DNA from: Tunicatimonas pelagia
GTDB taxonomy: Bacteria > Bacteroidota > Bacteroidia > Cytophagales > Cyclobacteriaceae
DNA length: 64,000 nt
Assembly: GCF_030506325.1 (NCBI RefSeq)
Contig: NZ_CP120683.1
Span: 3,857,001 to 3,921,000, forward strand
Direction of reading: 5' to 3'
Shown here: piece after piece, positions 7,181 through 15,869 of the stretch
How positions within the stretch are numbered: position 1 is the stretch's first letter
How the letters are laid out: every line of letters starts with the position of its first letter
Made by a program: the position numbers and the translations under genes
Notes under the pieces: model-generated
The model's input: only the letters and a program-made list of their open reading frames with translations
Told to the model about the DNA's origin: nothing
Database searches by the model: none

Positions 7181-9634
7181 ATGCTAAAAAACTATCTCAA
7201 AATCAGCCTTCGGAATTTTAGAAAAAATGCACTGTACGCCACGCTGAATATTGTTGGCTTAGCCATTGGGTTTGCAGCCTGTATCTTCATTGCTATTTAT
7301 CTGCACTACGAAACCAGCTTTGAGAACTTTCATACACAGGCTGAACGAATTTACCGGGCCTCGTACCGATTTGATTCGGGAGGAGATTATAAGGTACACT
7401 GGGCTCGGGTTCCGGCCGACTTTGTCAATGAGCTACCGAATGATATACCGGAGATAGAAACGCTGATCCGCTTCCAGAACCACGAGCGCAAGTACATTCG
7501 GATTGACGATAAGAAGTTCCGACCCAAGCACGCTTACGTAACCGATCCGGAGGTATTTCAGGTATTTGATTTTCCCCTAATCGCTGGAAACTCCGAAACA
7601 GCCTTGGTGCAACCCCGTTCGGTAGTGCTGACCGAAACGGTAGCGCGTCGCTACTTTGGTAGTGCCGATGTGCTAGGCGAAGATTTGTACGTATCCGGTG
7701 GATTGGGTACCGAAGATTTACTGTACAAAGTGACCGGAGTGATGGCTGATATACCTTCCAATACGCACTTGCCAGTTGAAATGCTACTTTCGTACCGCGA
7801 TCAGGATGAACGGGCGGGTTGGGCCTACATTTATACGCTCTTGAATGCAGAAGCTGACGTTGCTGCTGTTCATGCACAAATGCATGATTTTTTGCTCAAG
7901 TACACCAATGAGCAAGCCGCTGAGCAGCTCACCTTCGTTTTCCAACCCTTGCCCGATATTCATTTAAATTCTGACCTAGCCCGGGAGATTGTTCCTAACG
8001 GAAACCAATTGTATGTTACGATCTTCTTCTTCGTAGGGCTATTTATTTTGCTGGTGGCACTGATTAACTACGTCAACCTAAGCAGTGCGTTGGCGATGGG
8101 GCGTTCGCAGGAAGTAGGCATTCGCACCGTGATGGGAGCCAATCAACGGCATATCATGAGCCACGCCTGGCTAGAATCGGTAGGCTATACGTTGGTGGCG
8201 ATGGTGCTGGCAAGCTTACTGGCCTACGGGCTATTTCCCTACTTCTGCCAACTGACGGGGGTAGAATTTCTAATGCCAATCGGTTGGTTTGTGTTAGGAC
8301 TCATTGCTCTTGCCGTAGTGAGCGGTTTGCTAGCCGGCTTGTATCCAGCGGTAATTCTCCGTTCGTTTAGAGTGCTAGAAGCTATTAAACACAGTAAAAC
8401 GTTTGCCTTGGCTGGTCGGCGGGGTAAATTTAGTGTGAAGCGGGTGATGGTAGCCGTACAATTCGGGGTATCGGTATTGCTAGTTGCCAGTGCATTGGTC
8501 GCCTACGATCAGTTTCAGTACATCCAGAAGAAGAACTTAGGGATGCAAACCGAACAAGTTCTGGCAATTCCTGAAGTACCTGATCCCGTGAAAGAACGCT
8601 ACCCTTCCTTCCGGGACGAAGTAGCTTCGCTGGCCGGAGTTCAGCAGGTAACCGCTTGTAGTCAGGTTCCTTCTAGCGAAATTCGTGATGCTGGTCCGGT
8701 ACTAGTGGAGGGAGTAAATGACGACCCCGAGCAGGCACCTATCATGGACATTCAGGTAGTTGCTCCTGGTTTTACCGAAATGATGGGGCTAGAGTTTTTA
8801 GCTGGAGAAGATCGCTACGATGAACAACTTTCCCGAAGGCATCCGACTGAGTTTGACGAGGAGAATACAATTGAAGAATACTTAATTAACCAACCTATTC
8901 GCTATCTAATCAACGAAACCGCTATGCGCCAACTAGGTTGGTCATCGCCGGAAGAAGCGATTGGTCAAAACATACGCTGGTCAATTGGTACTTTGGCGTA
9001 TGCCTACGGCCCCATCGATGGGGTAGTGAAAGACTTCCACCAAGAAACGCTGAAGAATGAGGTTGATCCCACGGTAATGGTCTATGAGCCACTCTGGACT
9101 TACACCTTCCTAATTAAGGTAGGAACGGCGGGAGTATCCCAAACCCTAGCGAATATTCAAACTATCTGGAATGATCTGTTTCCGGTTTACCCCATGGAGT
9201 ACCATTTTCTGGATGATATGTTTCAGCGGCTGTATACGCAAGAGCGGGTACAACTACAATTGCTATCTGTCTTCAGCGGATTGGCTATTATCATCGCTTT
9301 TCTAGGGCTGTTCAGTCTGGTGGCTTATTCACTACGCACCCGCACTCGGGAGCTGGCTATCCGTCGGGTGCTCGGGGCTAGTTTAGGTTCACTCATTCAA
9401 CTGATTAGCCGAGAGTACGCTTGGGTACTATTGATTGGTGGAATTGTAGCGATACCGCTTAGTTACCTTTCCATCTCCCGATGGCTAGAGAGTTTCGCTT
9501 ATCGAGTCAATATTTCAGTACTCTGGTATCTGCTGACTATTGCCTTTATCGGACTACTTCTGATTATCACTATCGGTTGGCAAACCCGGCGTAGTGCTTC
9601 GGCCAATCCGGCCACGGTTCTAAAGGACGAATGA
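7181..9634 (+). CDS. ABC transporter permease, MacB/FtsX type
   Basis: An 817-residue permease with two FtsX repeats. The first membrane helix (about residues 18-41) is followed by a large MacB-type periplasmic domain; a helix group follows at ~285-395, then the second half repeats the plan with one helix near 425-445, a second periplasmic domain, and three helices near 690-805. The motifs QEVGIRTVMGA and RELAIRRVLGAS mark the coupling helices of the two repeats. It lacks the PadR-linked prefix domain seen in the permeases at 42444 and 45188. No ATPase gene is adjacent, as is common for these orphan permeases, so the cargo is unknown; relatives export peptides, lipoproteins or toxic compounds. 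Confidence 0.9.
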   Translation: MLKNYLKISLRNFRKNALYATLNIVGLAIGFAACIFIAIYLHYETSFENFHTQAERIYRASYRFDSGGDYKVHWARVPADFVNELPNDIPEIETLIRFQNHERKYIRIDDKKFRPKHAYVTDPEVFQVFDFPLIAGNSETALVQPRSVVLTETVARRYFGSADVLGEDLYVSGGLGTEDLLYKVTGVMADIPSNTHLPVEMLLSYRDQDERAGWAYIYTLLNAEADVAAVHAQMHDFLLKYTNEQAAEQLTFVFQPLPDIHLNSDLAREIVPNGNQLYVTIFFFVGLFILLVALINYVNLSSALAMGRSQEVGIRTVMGANQRHIMSHAWLESVGYTLVAMVLASLLAYGLFPYFCQLTGVEFLMPIGWFVLGLIALAVVSGLLAGLYPAVILRSFRVLEAIKHSKTFALAGRRGKFSVKRVMVAVQFGVSVLLVASALVAYDQFQYIQKKNLGMQTEQVLAIPEVPDPVKERYPSFRDEVASLAGVQQVTACSQVPSSEIRDAGPVLVEGVNDDPEQAPIMDIQVVAPGFTEMMGLEFLAGEDRYDEQLSRRHPTEFDEENTIEEYLINQPIRYLINETAMRQLGWSSPEEAIGQNIRWSIGTLAYAYGPIDGVVKDFHQETLKNEVDPTVMVYEPLWTYTFLIKVGTAGVSQTLANIQTIWNDLFPVYPMEYHFLDDMFQRLYTQERVQLQLLSVFSGLAIIIAFLGLFSLVAYSLRTRTRELAIRRVLGASLGSLIQLISREYAWVLLIGGIVAIPLSYLSISRWLESFAYRVNISVLWYLLTIAFIGLLLIITIGWQTRRSASANPATVLKDE

Positions 9635-9723
9635 TAGCTCATTTAGATGAAAACAATTATAATTAATTTTTCTAACCACCCATATTGACCGAACAATAGA
9701 GCCATTGCCCCTCTTATTTAGTT

Positions 9724-9752
9724 ACTGTTCAGTAAAAAAACTACTGAACTGT
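9724..9752. promoter_or_regulatory. Dyad upstream of DUF808 gene
   Basis: GTTCAGTA (9727-9734) and its complement TACTGAAC (9742-9749) surround an A-rich centre; one mismatch further out the match continues to give a dyad of 10 of 11 pairs. It lies 44-72 bp before the next start codon, a suitable place for an operator. It could instead be a weak terminator for the permease gene. Confidence 0.35.
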
Positions 9753-9795
9753 TGTAAACTAGTTCCGCATACACCCAAACCAATACTACAGTAAG

Positions 9796-10683
9796 ATGGC
9801 GTCAGGATTTTTTGCCTTATTTGATGATATTGCCGTGCTCATGGATGATGTAGCGACGATGAGTAAACTTGCTACCAAAAAAACAGCGGGTATTCTGGCC
9901 GATGATTTAGCTGTTAACGCCGAAAAAGCGTCGGGCTTTGTTTCATCTCGAGAGCTACCAGTTTTATGGAAAATAACGAAAGGTTCGTTTCTCAATAAAC
10001 TCATTATCCTGCCCATTGCTTTTCTCCTGAGTGCCTACTTGCCCGTAGCTATTGCCCCTATTTTGTTGATAGGTGGTGCGTATTTAGCCTACGAAGGTGC
10101 GGAGAAAATATACGAATATCTCTTTCATCGCAAGCACACTAAAGGTAGTGTCAATGTTACCAACATGACCGAGGCGGAAGCCGTAGCCTACGAAAAGAAG
10201 AAAATAAAATCAGCCATACTGGTAGATTTTATCCTATCGGTAGAAATCATCATGATAGCGCTGGGCACGGTGGTAGATGAACCACTAAATATACAGATTG
10301 CGGTGGTAAGTGTGGTTGCCCTACTAGCCACTGTCGGAGTCTACGGACTGGTAGCCCTTCTAGTGAGAATGGATGACTTGGGCTATAAATTGATCGCTGC
10401 GAATGAGGGAAAAGCTAGCATTGCAAAAAGTATCGGAACCGGTTTGGTAAAGACGCTACCCTGGATCATTAAAAGTTTATCGGTGATCGGTACGCTAGCT
10501 ATGATCTTGGTTGGTGGAGGAATATTTGTGCATAACATTCACTTCATCCACGATCTTGTACATAGTCTACCAACAATCTTAGGTGAATTTATTGCGGGAT
10601 TAGCTGTAGGAGTAATATCTCTGCCCATTGTCAACCTCTTTAAGAACGCGTTGGGCAAGAAAAAAATAGCGGAAAAAGCCTAA
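9796..10683 (+). CDS. DUF808 (YedI-like) inner-membrane protein
   Basis: A 295-residue integral membrane protein of the DUF808 family. The conserved N-terminus MASGFFALFDDIAVLMDDVA and the following segment with ATKKTAGILADDLAVNAE are diagnostic of the family. Membrane helices lie near residues 70-100, 145-165, 170-195, 220-245 and 255-285. The biochemical role of DUF808 is not established. It stands alone between the permease and the ADP-ribosylglycohydrolase-like gene, with a dyad upstream. The length is normal for the family. Confidence 0.9.
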   Translation: MASGFFALFDDIAVLMDDVATMSKLATKKTAGILADDLAVNAEKASGFVSSRELPVLWKITKGSFLNKLIILPIAFLLSAYLPVAIAPILLIGGAYLAYEGAEKIYEYLFHRKHTKGSVNVTNMTEAEAVAYEKKKIKSAILVDFILSVEIIMIALGTVVDEPLNIQIAVVSVVALLATVGVYGLVALLVRMDDLGYKLIAANEGKASIAKSIGTGLVKTLPWIIKSLSVIGTLAMILVGGGIFVHNIHFIHDLVHSLPTILGEFIAGLAVGVISLPIVNLFKNALGKKKIAEKA

Positions 10684-10891
10684 ACCGGAGAGACCAAAGT
10701 GAGAAGACGAAGGATGATTGATGAGTAATGAATGATGATTAGTGGATAGTGGACAATACGCAATGGGTAATGGCAAATTTCCACAACCCTGTAACCTTTT
10801 AACTTTCTAAAACTTCAACCTTGAAACTAAGTACTACTGACTCTGGGCAACAAACCCTTATCTTGAGGCTGATAACAGCCAACACTAAATC
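10684..10891. other. Intergenic, GATGA/TAATG-rich low-complexity DNA
   Basis: About 210 bp without a gene. The first half is a run of ATGATTGATGAGTAATGAATG-like words of the same flavour as the spacers around the padR/permease genes at 41960-42440 and 45110-45180. No promoter of the TAnnTTTG type is seen directly before the next gene. Confidence 0.4.
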
Positions 10892-11827
10892 ATGAAGTAC
10901 TACCTCACACTACCAGCACTTCCACTAATCATTTTTTCCTGTAGCACCCAACATGAGGAAGAAAACTATCTGTGGGTGTCGAACCAGCGAGTGCTAGATT
11001 TAATGCTAGAAGGAGTACTACCCCCTGCAACCAGTGATCCCGCTCAGAACGAGCACTTTGATATGATTGATGCTCAGCTAATCACCGAGATATTTGGGTT
11101 GTTCGCCCCCGCCCGGCCCGATATTGCCCTGGAAATGGCTCACTTGCCAATCCGTACCTCCGCCCGAGAGGAAGCAGCCAGTATTTCAGAATTCTACGTG
11201 GTGATGCACTCGCTGGCTTCTGGAGTAGACACTACGGTTACTACCAATGAGCAACTACGCAAGCTGGCTAGTCAGGCTCGCAAGATCTTGCCAGACAGCT
11301 CTTACACTGCCCACATGTACGACTATGTGCAAGAAAAGTACGAATCAAGAATTTCTTGGGAGCAAACTCGAGACTCCGTGTACTACCGCTATCAAGTAAA
11401 CCAACAAGATGGGTACGATATCACTGCCCGTAACATTACCTGCAACGGTTGCTTTGCTGCCGGAATCAACTTTGCGGCCAGTCTGATTAGTTTATTTTAC
11501 GGTGAAGGCGACATTGTGGAAACAATCAAGATTGGTGCACTGGCCGGTTGGGACTCAGATAACCCTACCGCTACTTGGGGCGGGCTACTTGGTTTTCTGA
11601 TTGGGAAAGATGGGATAGAAAAAGCCTTTGGTCGTGAATTTTCCAATAGATTTAACATTCATCGTACCCGGCAGAAATTTCCTAACGAGGGCGTTGATAC
11701 CTTTGAGAACATGGCTTCTAACGGAATAACGATTATTGATAGGGTAGTACAAGAAGAAATGGGCGGAACAGTAGATACAGCACAAAACGTCTGGATTATT
11801 TCTGCTAAAGAGTTTACTTTCCATTAG
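10892..11827 (+). CDS. ADP-ribosylglycohydrolase-like lipoprotein lacking N-terminal metal site
   Basis: A 311-residue protein with a lipoprotein leader (lipobox IFSC, Cys at about residue 17) followed after only ~10 residues by the middle of an ADP-ribosylglycohydrolase (ADPRH) fold. Recognisable are YLWVSNQ...GVLPPATSDP, DMIDAQLITEIFGLFAPARPD, SEFYVVMHSLA and, near the C-terminus, GWDSDNPTATWGGLLGFLIG, the second metal-ligand block. Full-length relatives carry about 100 more residues before YLWVSNQ, including the DDT block that supplies the other metal ligands; that part is absent. So the leader appears joined to the fold by an internal deletion. It is probably inactive as a hydrolase, though it might keep a binding role. 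Confidence 0.7.
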   Translation: MKYYLTLPALPLIIFSCSTQHEEENYLWVSNQRVLDLMLEGVLPPATSDPAQNEHFDMIDAQLITEIFGLFAPARPDIALEMAHLPIRTSAREEAASISEFYVVMHSLASGVDTTVTTNEQLRKLASQARKILPDSSYTAHMYDYVQEKYESRISWEQTRDSVYYRYQVNQQDGYDITARNITCNGCFAAGINFAASLISLFYGEGDIVETIKIGALAGWDSDNPTATWGGLLGFLIGKDGIEKAFGREFSNRFNIHRTRQKFPNEGVDTFENMASNGITIIDRVVQEEMGGTVDTAQNVWIISAKEFTFH

Positions 11828-11859
11828 TTACCCCTAACTTAAGCTTATAAAAGTGTAGA

Positions 11860-11867
11860 TAATTTTG
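11860..11867 (+). promoter_or_regulatory. TAnnTTTG -7 promoter element
   Basis: TAATTTTG fits the Bacteroidota -7 consensus TAnnTTTG. Transcription would start near 11874. The in-frame ATC at 11893 is 25 nt beyond the element, whereas the first canonical start codon (GTG 11959) is about 90 nt beyond. No clear -33 TTTG is seen. Confidence 0.4.
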
Positions 11868-11958
11868 TACTTTACTACTAAAACTACCGCACATCGAGTC
11901 TACTGTACCTCATATCCGCCCCCGATTTAAGTTAGCAACTCCACATACCAAGGAAGAG

Positions 11959-12408
11959 GTGCTGAACCGAATTGCGGTGCTGCTAAAAAACTCGCCAAGT
12001 AACATCCGAGGGCAAATCACAAATAACCATATCACACTGGATATTTCCGGGGAAGATGTACACTACTGGTCGCCTCAACTGAATTTCAGGGTGGAAGCTG
12101 ATGAAGAAAATCAACACCATTCGGTAGTCTCCGGGCTGGTTGGCCCTCGCCCCGCTGTTTGGTCTTTGTTTCTGTTTGTTTACGCGACTATCGGGATAAT
12201 AGCCCTGTTTATTTCATTCTTCGCCGTCTCAGAACTACTACTGGGAAAATCATCCAACTTATTATTTGCCTTTCCAGTTGCGCTATTATTCATGCTAACT
12301 GCTTATTTGGTTGGAAAATACGGTGAGAAATTAGCTAAAGATCAGGTTGATCTATTCAAACAGTTTGTAAGAGATGCGGTCTACTTTGAAGGGGAGAAAC
12401 AGCATTAG
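11959..12408 (+). CDS. Small membrane protein; true start probably upstream at a non-AUG codon
   Basis: A 149-residue frame from GTG 11959 with two membrane helices (about residues 71-92 and 98-116) between soluble ends. I do not recognise a named family. The frame stays open upstream to 11863 and the upstream part reads like real protein (for example TVPHIRPRFKLATP), yet 11863-11958 contains no ATG, GTG or TTG. The natural beginning appears to be ATC at 11893, giving about 22 extra residues, downstream of a TAnnTTTG element. Either initiation is at ATC, the start codon is mutated, or translation really begins at the internal GTG. Confidence 0.6.
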   Translation: MLNRIAVLLKNSPSNIRGQITNNHITLDISGEDVHYWSPQLNFRVEADEENQHHSVVSGLVGPRPAVWSLFLFVYATIGIIALFISFFAVSELLLGKSSNLLFAFPVALLFMLTAYLVGKYGEKLAKDQVDLFKQFVRDAVYFEGEKQH

Positions 12409-12482
12409 CAGTAAATGCTATAAAAAAATATTTTGTAGCTTACCGAAGAAATAATTATCAACATACCCAACCCTATAAACGT

Positions 12483-12731
12483 ATGTCTACTACCACTGTA
12501 ACCGCCCAAAGTGCTCTGGAACAACTGATGGAAGATAACCGCCGGTTTATTGAAGAGTATCAAAGACATCCTCATGAAGGCCAGCAGTGGCACTATTCTC
12601 TGGCCGATGGTCAGCACTCCTTCAAAGAGGCGCAGCCAACGCTAACCCGAGGACTGAAAGTAGGAAGCGTAAGGATCGTTTCGGCCTACTACAAAAGTAG
12701 CACGGGTGAGGTAGAATTGTTACAAGAATAG
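12483..12731 (+). pseudogene. Beta-carbonic anhydrase with catalytic core deleted
   Basis: An 82-residue reading frame made of the two ends of a beta-carbonic anhydrase. Residues ~9-35 match the N-terminal helix of the family (SALEQLMEDNRRF, then HPH). Residues ~53-82 match its C-terminus (GSVRIVSAYYKSSTGEVELL, normally a VGAYYDLxTGxVxxL ending). The central ~140 residues, which carry the Cys, Asp, His and Cys zinc and catalytic residues, are missing. The junction is in frame, so a short protein could still be made but cannot be an anhydrase. It lies between the small membrane-protein gene and the DUF1080 gene, 9 bp before the latter. Confidence 0.65.
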
Positions 12732-12740
12732 TCTTATTTA

Positions 12741-13373
12741 ATGAAGATCGTTGGTTTTCTTGTTGCGGTAGTCCTTTTAACTGGTTCGGGAAGTCAGCCA
12801 CCTCAACAGGTCGTTGCACTATTCGATGGGAAGACTTTCCAGGGCTGGGAAGGTGATACAACCAATACCTGGCAGATTGAAGAGGAAGCACTGATAGGTG
12901 GATCGCTCGCTGAAACCGTACCGCACAATGATTTTCTAGTAACCACCCAGCCTTACGAAAACTTTGTGCTGCGATTGAAATTTAAGCTATTGGGTGACGA
13001 AGGTTTTATCAATGCGGGCATCCAGTTTCATAGCCAGCGGCTGGATGACCCTCCCTACGAAATGATTGGCTACCAAGCCGACTTAGGCCAAGATTACTGG
13101 GCCAGTCTCTACGATGAATCGCGCCGCCGTAAAACTCTAGCTGCCCCAGACTCTGCCTTAGTAGAAACGTTACTAAAGCCCAATGAGTGGAACGACTACG
13201 AAATTCGCACCCAAGATGGCCGTATTCAACTGTTCTTGAACGGGCGAAGAACCGTAGATTATACCGAGCCTGATAAATCTATTCCTCAGTCTGGCTATAT
13301 TGGTTTGCAAATTCACGGGGGCGGTAAAGCGAAGGTGTTTTATAAGAATATTATGCTAGAAAAACTTCCCTGA
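12741..13373 (+). CDS. Secreted DUF1080 (3-keto-disaccharide hydrolase-like) protein
   Basis: A 210-residue protein with a signal peptide (residues ~1-18) and one DUF1080 domain, a concanavalin-like jelly roll. Family marks: LFDGKTFQGWEG at the start, W-Q-I-E-E-E-A-L-I-G-G, YENFVLRLKFKL, NAGIQFHSQR, YEMIGYQADLG, WNDYEIRTQDGRIQLFLNG and GYIGLQIHGG. Characterised members cleave 3-keto-glucosides, and many others bind glycans in the periplasm. The length corresponds to a single domain. It begins 9 bp after the carbonic-anhydrase remnant and may share its transcript. Confidence 0.9.
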   Translation: MKIVGFLVAVVLLTGSGSQPPQQVVALFDGKTFQGWEGDTTNTWQIEEEALIGGSLAETVPHNDFLVTTQPYENFVLRLKFKLLGDEGFINAGIQFHSQRLDDPPYEMIGYQADLGQDYWASLYDESRRRKTLAAPDSALVETLLKPNEWNDYEIRTQDGRIQLFLNGRRTVDYTEPDKSIPQSGYIGLQIHGGGKAKVFYKNIMLEKLP

Positions 13374-13538
13374 AGCAGTCAAGAACCTATACTAGCAACA
13401 ATAGGGTAACAGATTCCAATAGAAAAATTTAGCCTTTGCTGTACTAACGTGCTAACATACAAACTTGAACAATGATCGTTCGGCGGCCCGGTTTAATCCA
13501 TTTTCGCCCTGAATGTAACGTTTCCCAATTCTTTATCG

Positions 13539-15614
13539 CTAATCGCCATTGAACAAGCAGGTCTCCTCTATCTTTTCTTCCGCTTCTTGTAGCCCTAGAT
13601 CCATAGCTTTCTGAAAGTCCCGACAAGCATCATACTGATTATTCATCAACATTTTAACCATGCCTCTCTCATAAAAAGTAACCGGATCTTTGGAGTAGAG
13701 GTCAATTGATGCCGTAAAATCTTCAACAGCCCCCTCAAAATCCATAGCCTCTCGTTTGGCTCTTGCCCGATAGTCAAAGTAATAGGCATTCTGATCCATA
13801 ATCTTTATTGCCTCAGTAAAATAGTGAATAGCCTGATTGTAGTCTTCTTGCTGATAATAAACCAGTCCTAGATAGCTGATGGCATCGTCATTATCTGAAC
13901 TTACAGATAGGGCTTTATTTATAAATATTTCAGCCGAGTCGTATCGTTCAAGCTCATAATAAGCTTTTCCCAAATTTAGTGTTTTGGTAGCGTCTAGCGT
14001 ATCAAGCCGACTGGCTTCCTTAAATGCAACAAGTGCCTTCTGGTAATCTTCTACTGCGTAGTAGGATACGCCGAGATAGTTATGTGTATTGGCAGTTTCG
14101 TACCCCAATGTTTTCCCTTGCTCGTAATAACGAATCGCCTCAGTATGCTCTCCGGTTTGTGCCAAGGTGAATCCTACGTGAAAGAAATAGTCGCCATTGG
14201 TAGAGTCAATTGTCGTGAGATATTGGTAATCACGCATTGCATCTTCGTACTCATTTAGAGTAAGGTAAGTATACCCACGATTATAGTAGGCTTTTTCAAA
14301 GGTACTGTCCAATCCTATTGCTTTATCAAAATCAGTAATAGCCGAAGTATAGTCACCCAATTTAAATTTAGCTACGCCCAATCGGTTGTAGGTTGCTGAG
14401 TAATTTGGCTTTAGAGAGATACTCTGATTAAAGTCGCTAATGGCTCCGTAATAGTCTTCAGTTTCTAGTTTGACTACCCCTCGGTTGTAGTAGTAAATTC
14501 CGTTATTAGGATTCTGAGCAATAGCTTTTGAATAATGTTGAAGAGCCAAATCAAACTCACTATTCTTGAATTCTTCGTTTCCTAATTCATTGTAATAATC
14601 TCCGTCTTTTACTTCTGCTTCTACCTTACTTTTCAGGTGAGCAGGAATAAAGAAAAGACTATCATCAAGAGGTATATTGATAGAGACTTCTTGAATAGAA
14701 AACTCGTTTCTACTCTTTAAGTCAACTTGAATTACCGTCGAGGGAAAATCAAATCCACTATAATTTCGATAAGATAAATAGTATTCTATTTCAGTGTTTT
14801 TATCCTTTCGCACCGAATGTCCTGTCTTCTTATCGATAAATATTATCTGTTTTTCATCTCTATTGGTTAATAGTATTCTGTAACATTCTTCCCCGTTCAG
14901 TAGTGAGTTTCTTATTTCAGAGACTATAAACTCCGAAGAATCTATTAGGTGATTGATGTCAGCCCCCGCAAAACTACTAAACTGACCAAAATCGACTTCC
15001 TCTTCGTTCTTTTGAATTGTCACCTTATCCTTCATTGGATCATAGCTCCAGGTGATTGAATCGTAGCTTGATCGTATAAGTTTAAGATTCTGAAAAGATG
15101 TCTCGAGGTAAATATAGTTAGGCTGTTTAATAGCAATATACATCGGCAATTGCATCTGACCAACCTTGGCATCTGCGGTAATCTCTACGGTAGAAAAGGA
15201 TGGCTGATTTGCTTCTGGTGCTCGCTTTTGGATAATTTCACTTATTTCGATCTGAAGGTTTTCTTCCAAGATTTTGGCTGTACCAAACTTCTCTACTTGC
15301 TGTTGTTGCTTATCTTGCCAGCTTTGTAGCGTTTCTTTGTCCATTTTATCAATACCGGTAAGCGTAAAACTGGCAATCCACACGTTGCTTGAGTCGTATA
15401 CTTTCCCTTGAATTTCCCCTTCTTCAATCAAAACTGCTTGATAAGTGGATTGTAAATCCATCTCTATGCCCTGCACTAATGCTTCTTCACGAATAAGTAA
15501 GGTGTCATTGTTGATAGCCCCTTGAAGATACGTTTTGCTATTAAAATAATCTGGCCAACTGATGTGTCCGTCTACCTGACATTTCTTCGCCTGTTCTAAA
15601 GAAAGAGCCATCAT
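13539..15614 (-). CDS. TPR-repeat protein with N-terminal periplasmic domain; start extends upstream
   Basis: From ATG 15614, 691 residues. Residues ~1-340 form a beta-rich domain similar in layout to LolA-like or outer-membrane lipoprotein-sorting domains; about ten tetratricopeptide repeats follow (residues ~345-680; examples ALQHYSKAIAQNPNN, AISDFNQSISLKPNY). TPR proteins act as interaction scaffolds. The frame continues upstream of ATG 15614 with clear protein (DEWQGEWLGYYEF) and, further up, a signal peptide (HRITFCSLLFLSF). No ATG/GTG/TTG precedes that signal; the codon in the right place is ATA at 15749-15747, 22 nt after a TATTTTTG promoter element on the minus strand. The natural product is probably about 736 residues and exported. 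Confidence 0.8.
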   Translation of the reverse strand: MMALSLEQAKKCQVDGHISWPDYFNSKTYLQGAINNDTLLIREEALVQGIEMDLQSTYQAVLIEEGEIQGKVYDSSNVWIASFTLTGIDKMDKETLQSWQDKQQQQVEKFGTAKILEENLQIEISEIIQKRAPEANQPSFSTVEITADAKVGQMQLPMYIAIKQPNYIYLETSFQNLKLIRSSYDSITWSYDPMKDKVTIQKNEEEVDFGQFSSFAGADINHLIDSSEFIVSEIRNSLLNGEECYRILLTNRDEKQIIFIDKKTGHSVRKDKNTEIEYYLSYRNYSGFDFPSTVIQVDLKSRNEFSIQEVSINIPLDDSLFFIPAHLKSKVEAEVKDGDYYNELGNEEFKNSEFDLALQHYSKAIAQNPNNGIYYYNRGVVKLETEDYYGAISDFNQSISLKPNYSATYNRLGVAKFKLGDYTSAITDFDKAIGLDSTFEKAYYNRGYTYLTLNEYEDAMRDYQYLTTIDSTNGDYFFHVGFTLAQTGEHTEAIRYYEQGKTLGYETANTHNYLGVSYYAVEDYQKALVAFKEASRLDTLDATKTLNLGKAYYELERYDSAEIFINKALSVSSDNDDAISYLGLVYYQQEDYNQAIHYFTEAIKIMDQNAYYFDYRARAKREAMDFEGAVEDFTASIDLYSKDPVTFYERGMVKMLMNNQYDACRDFQKAMDLGLQEAEEKIEETCLFNGD

Positions 15615-15771
15615 GAACTGATTTCCCGTTATATTAAATTCATAATAGCCTAACCACTCACCCTGCCATTCATCAGTATGGCAAATAGGCTTGGCGATTA
15701 GTTGATGAAACGAAAGGAAGAGTAAAGAGCAAAAGGTGATTCTATGTATTACTAAACTTATATTTTTACAA

Positions 15772-15779
15772 CAAAAATA
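15772..15779 (-). promoter_or_regulatory. TAnnTTTG -7 promoter element for TPR gene
   Basis: Read on the minus strand, 15779-15772 is TATTTTTG, a full match to TAnnTTTG. It lies 22 nt before the putative ATA start (15749) of the signal-peptide-bearing form of the TPR protein, so the messenger would cover the upstream extension. No convincing -33 box is visible. Confidence 0.4.
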
Positions 15780-15869
15780 ATATTATTTATCGTAAAAATA
15801 TAATATACGCGAGAAATATGAACTTCTCTCAAAGAGGGCTGTTTTAGCTACTCTTTCAATATGTGTTTC

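Noticed and set aside
7425-7877. 150-codon frame antisense to the MacB-type permease
   Set aside because: Fully inside the permease gene, Arg/His-rich shadow without homology signs.
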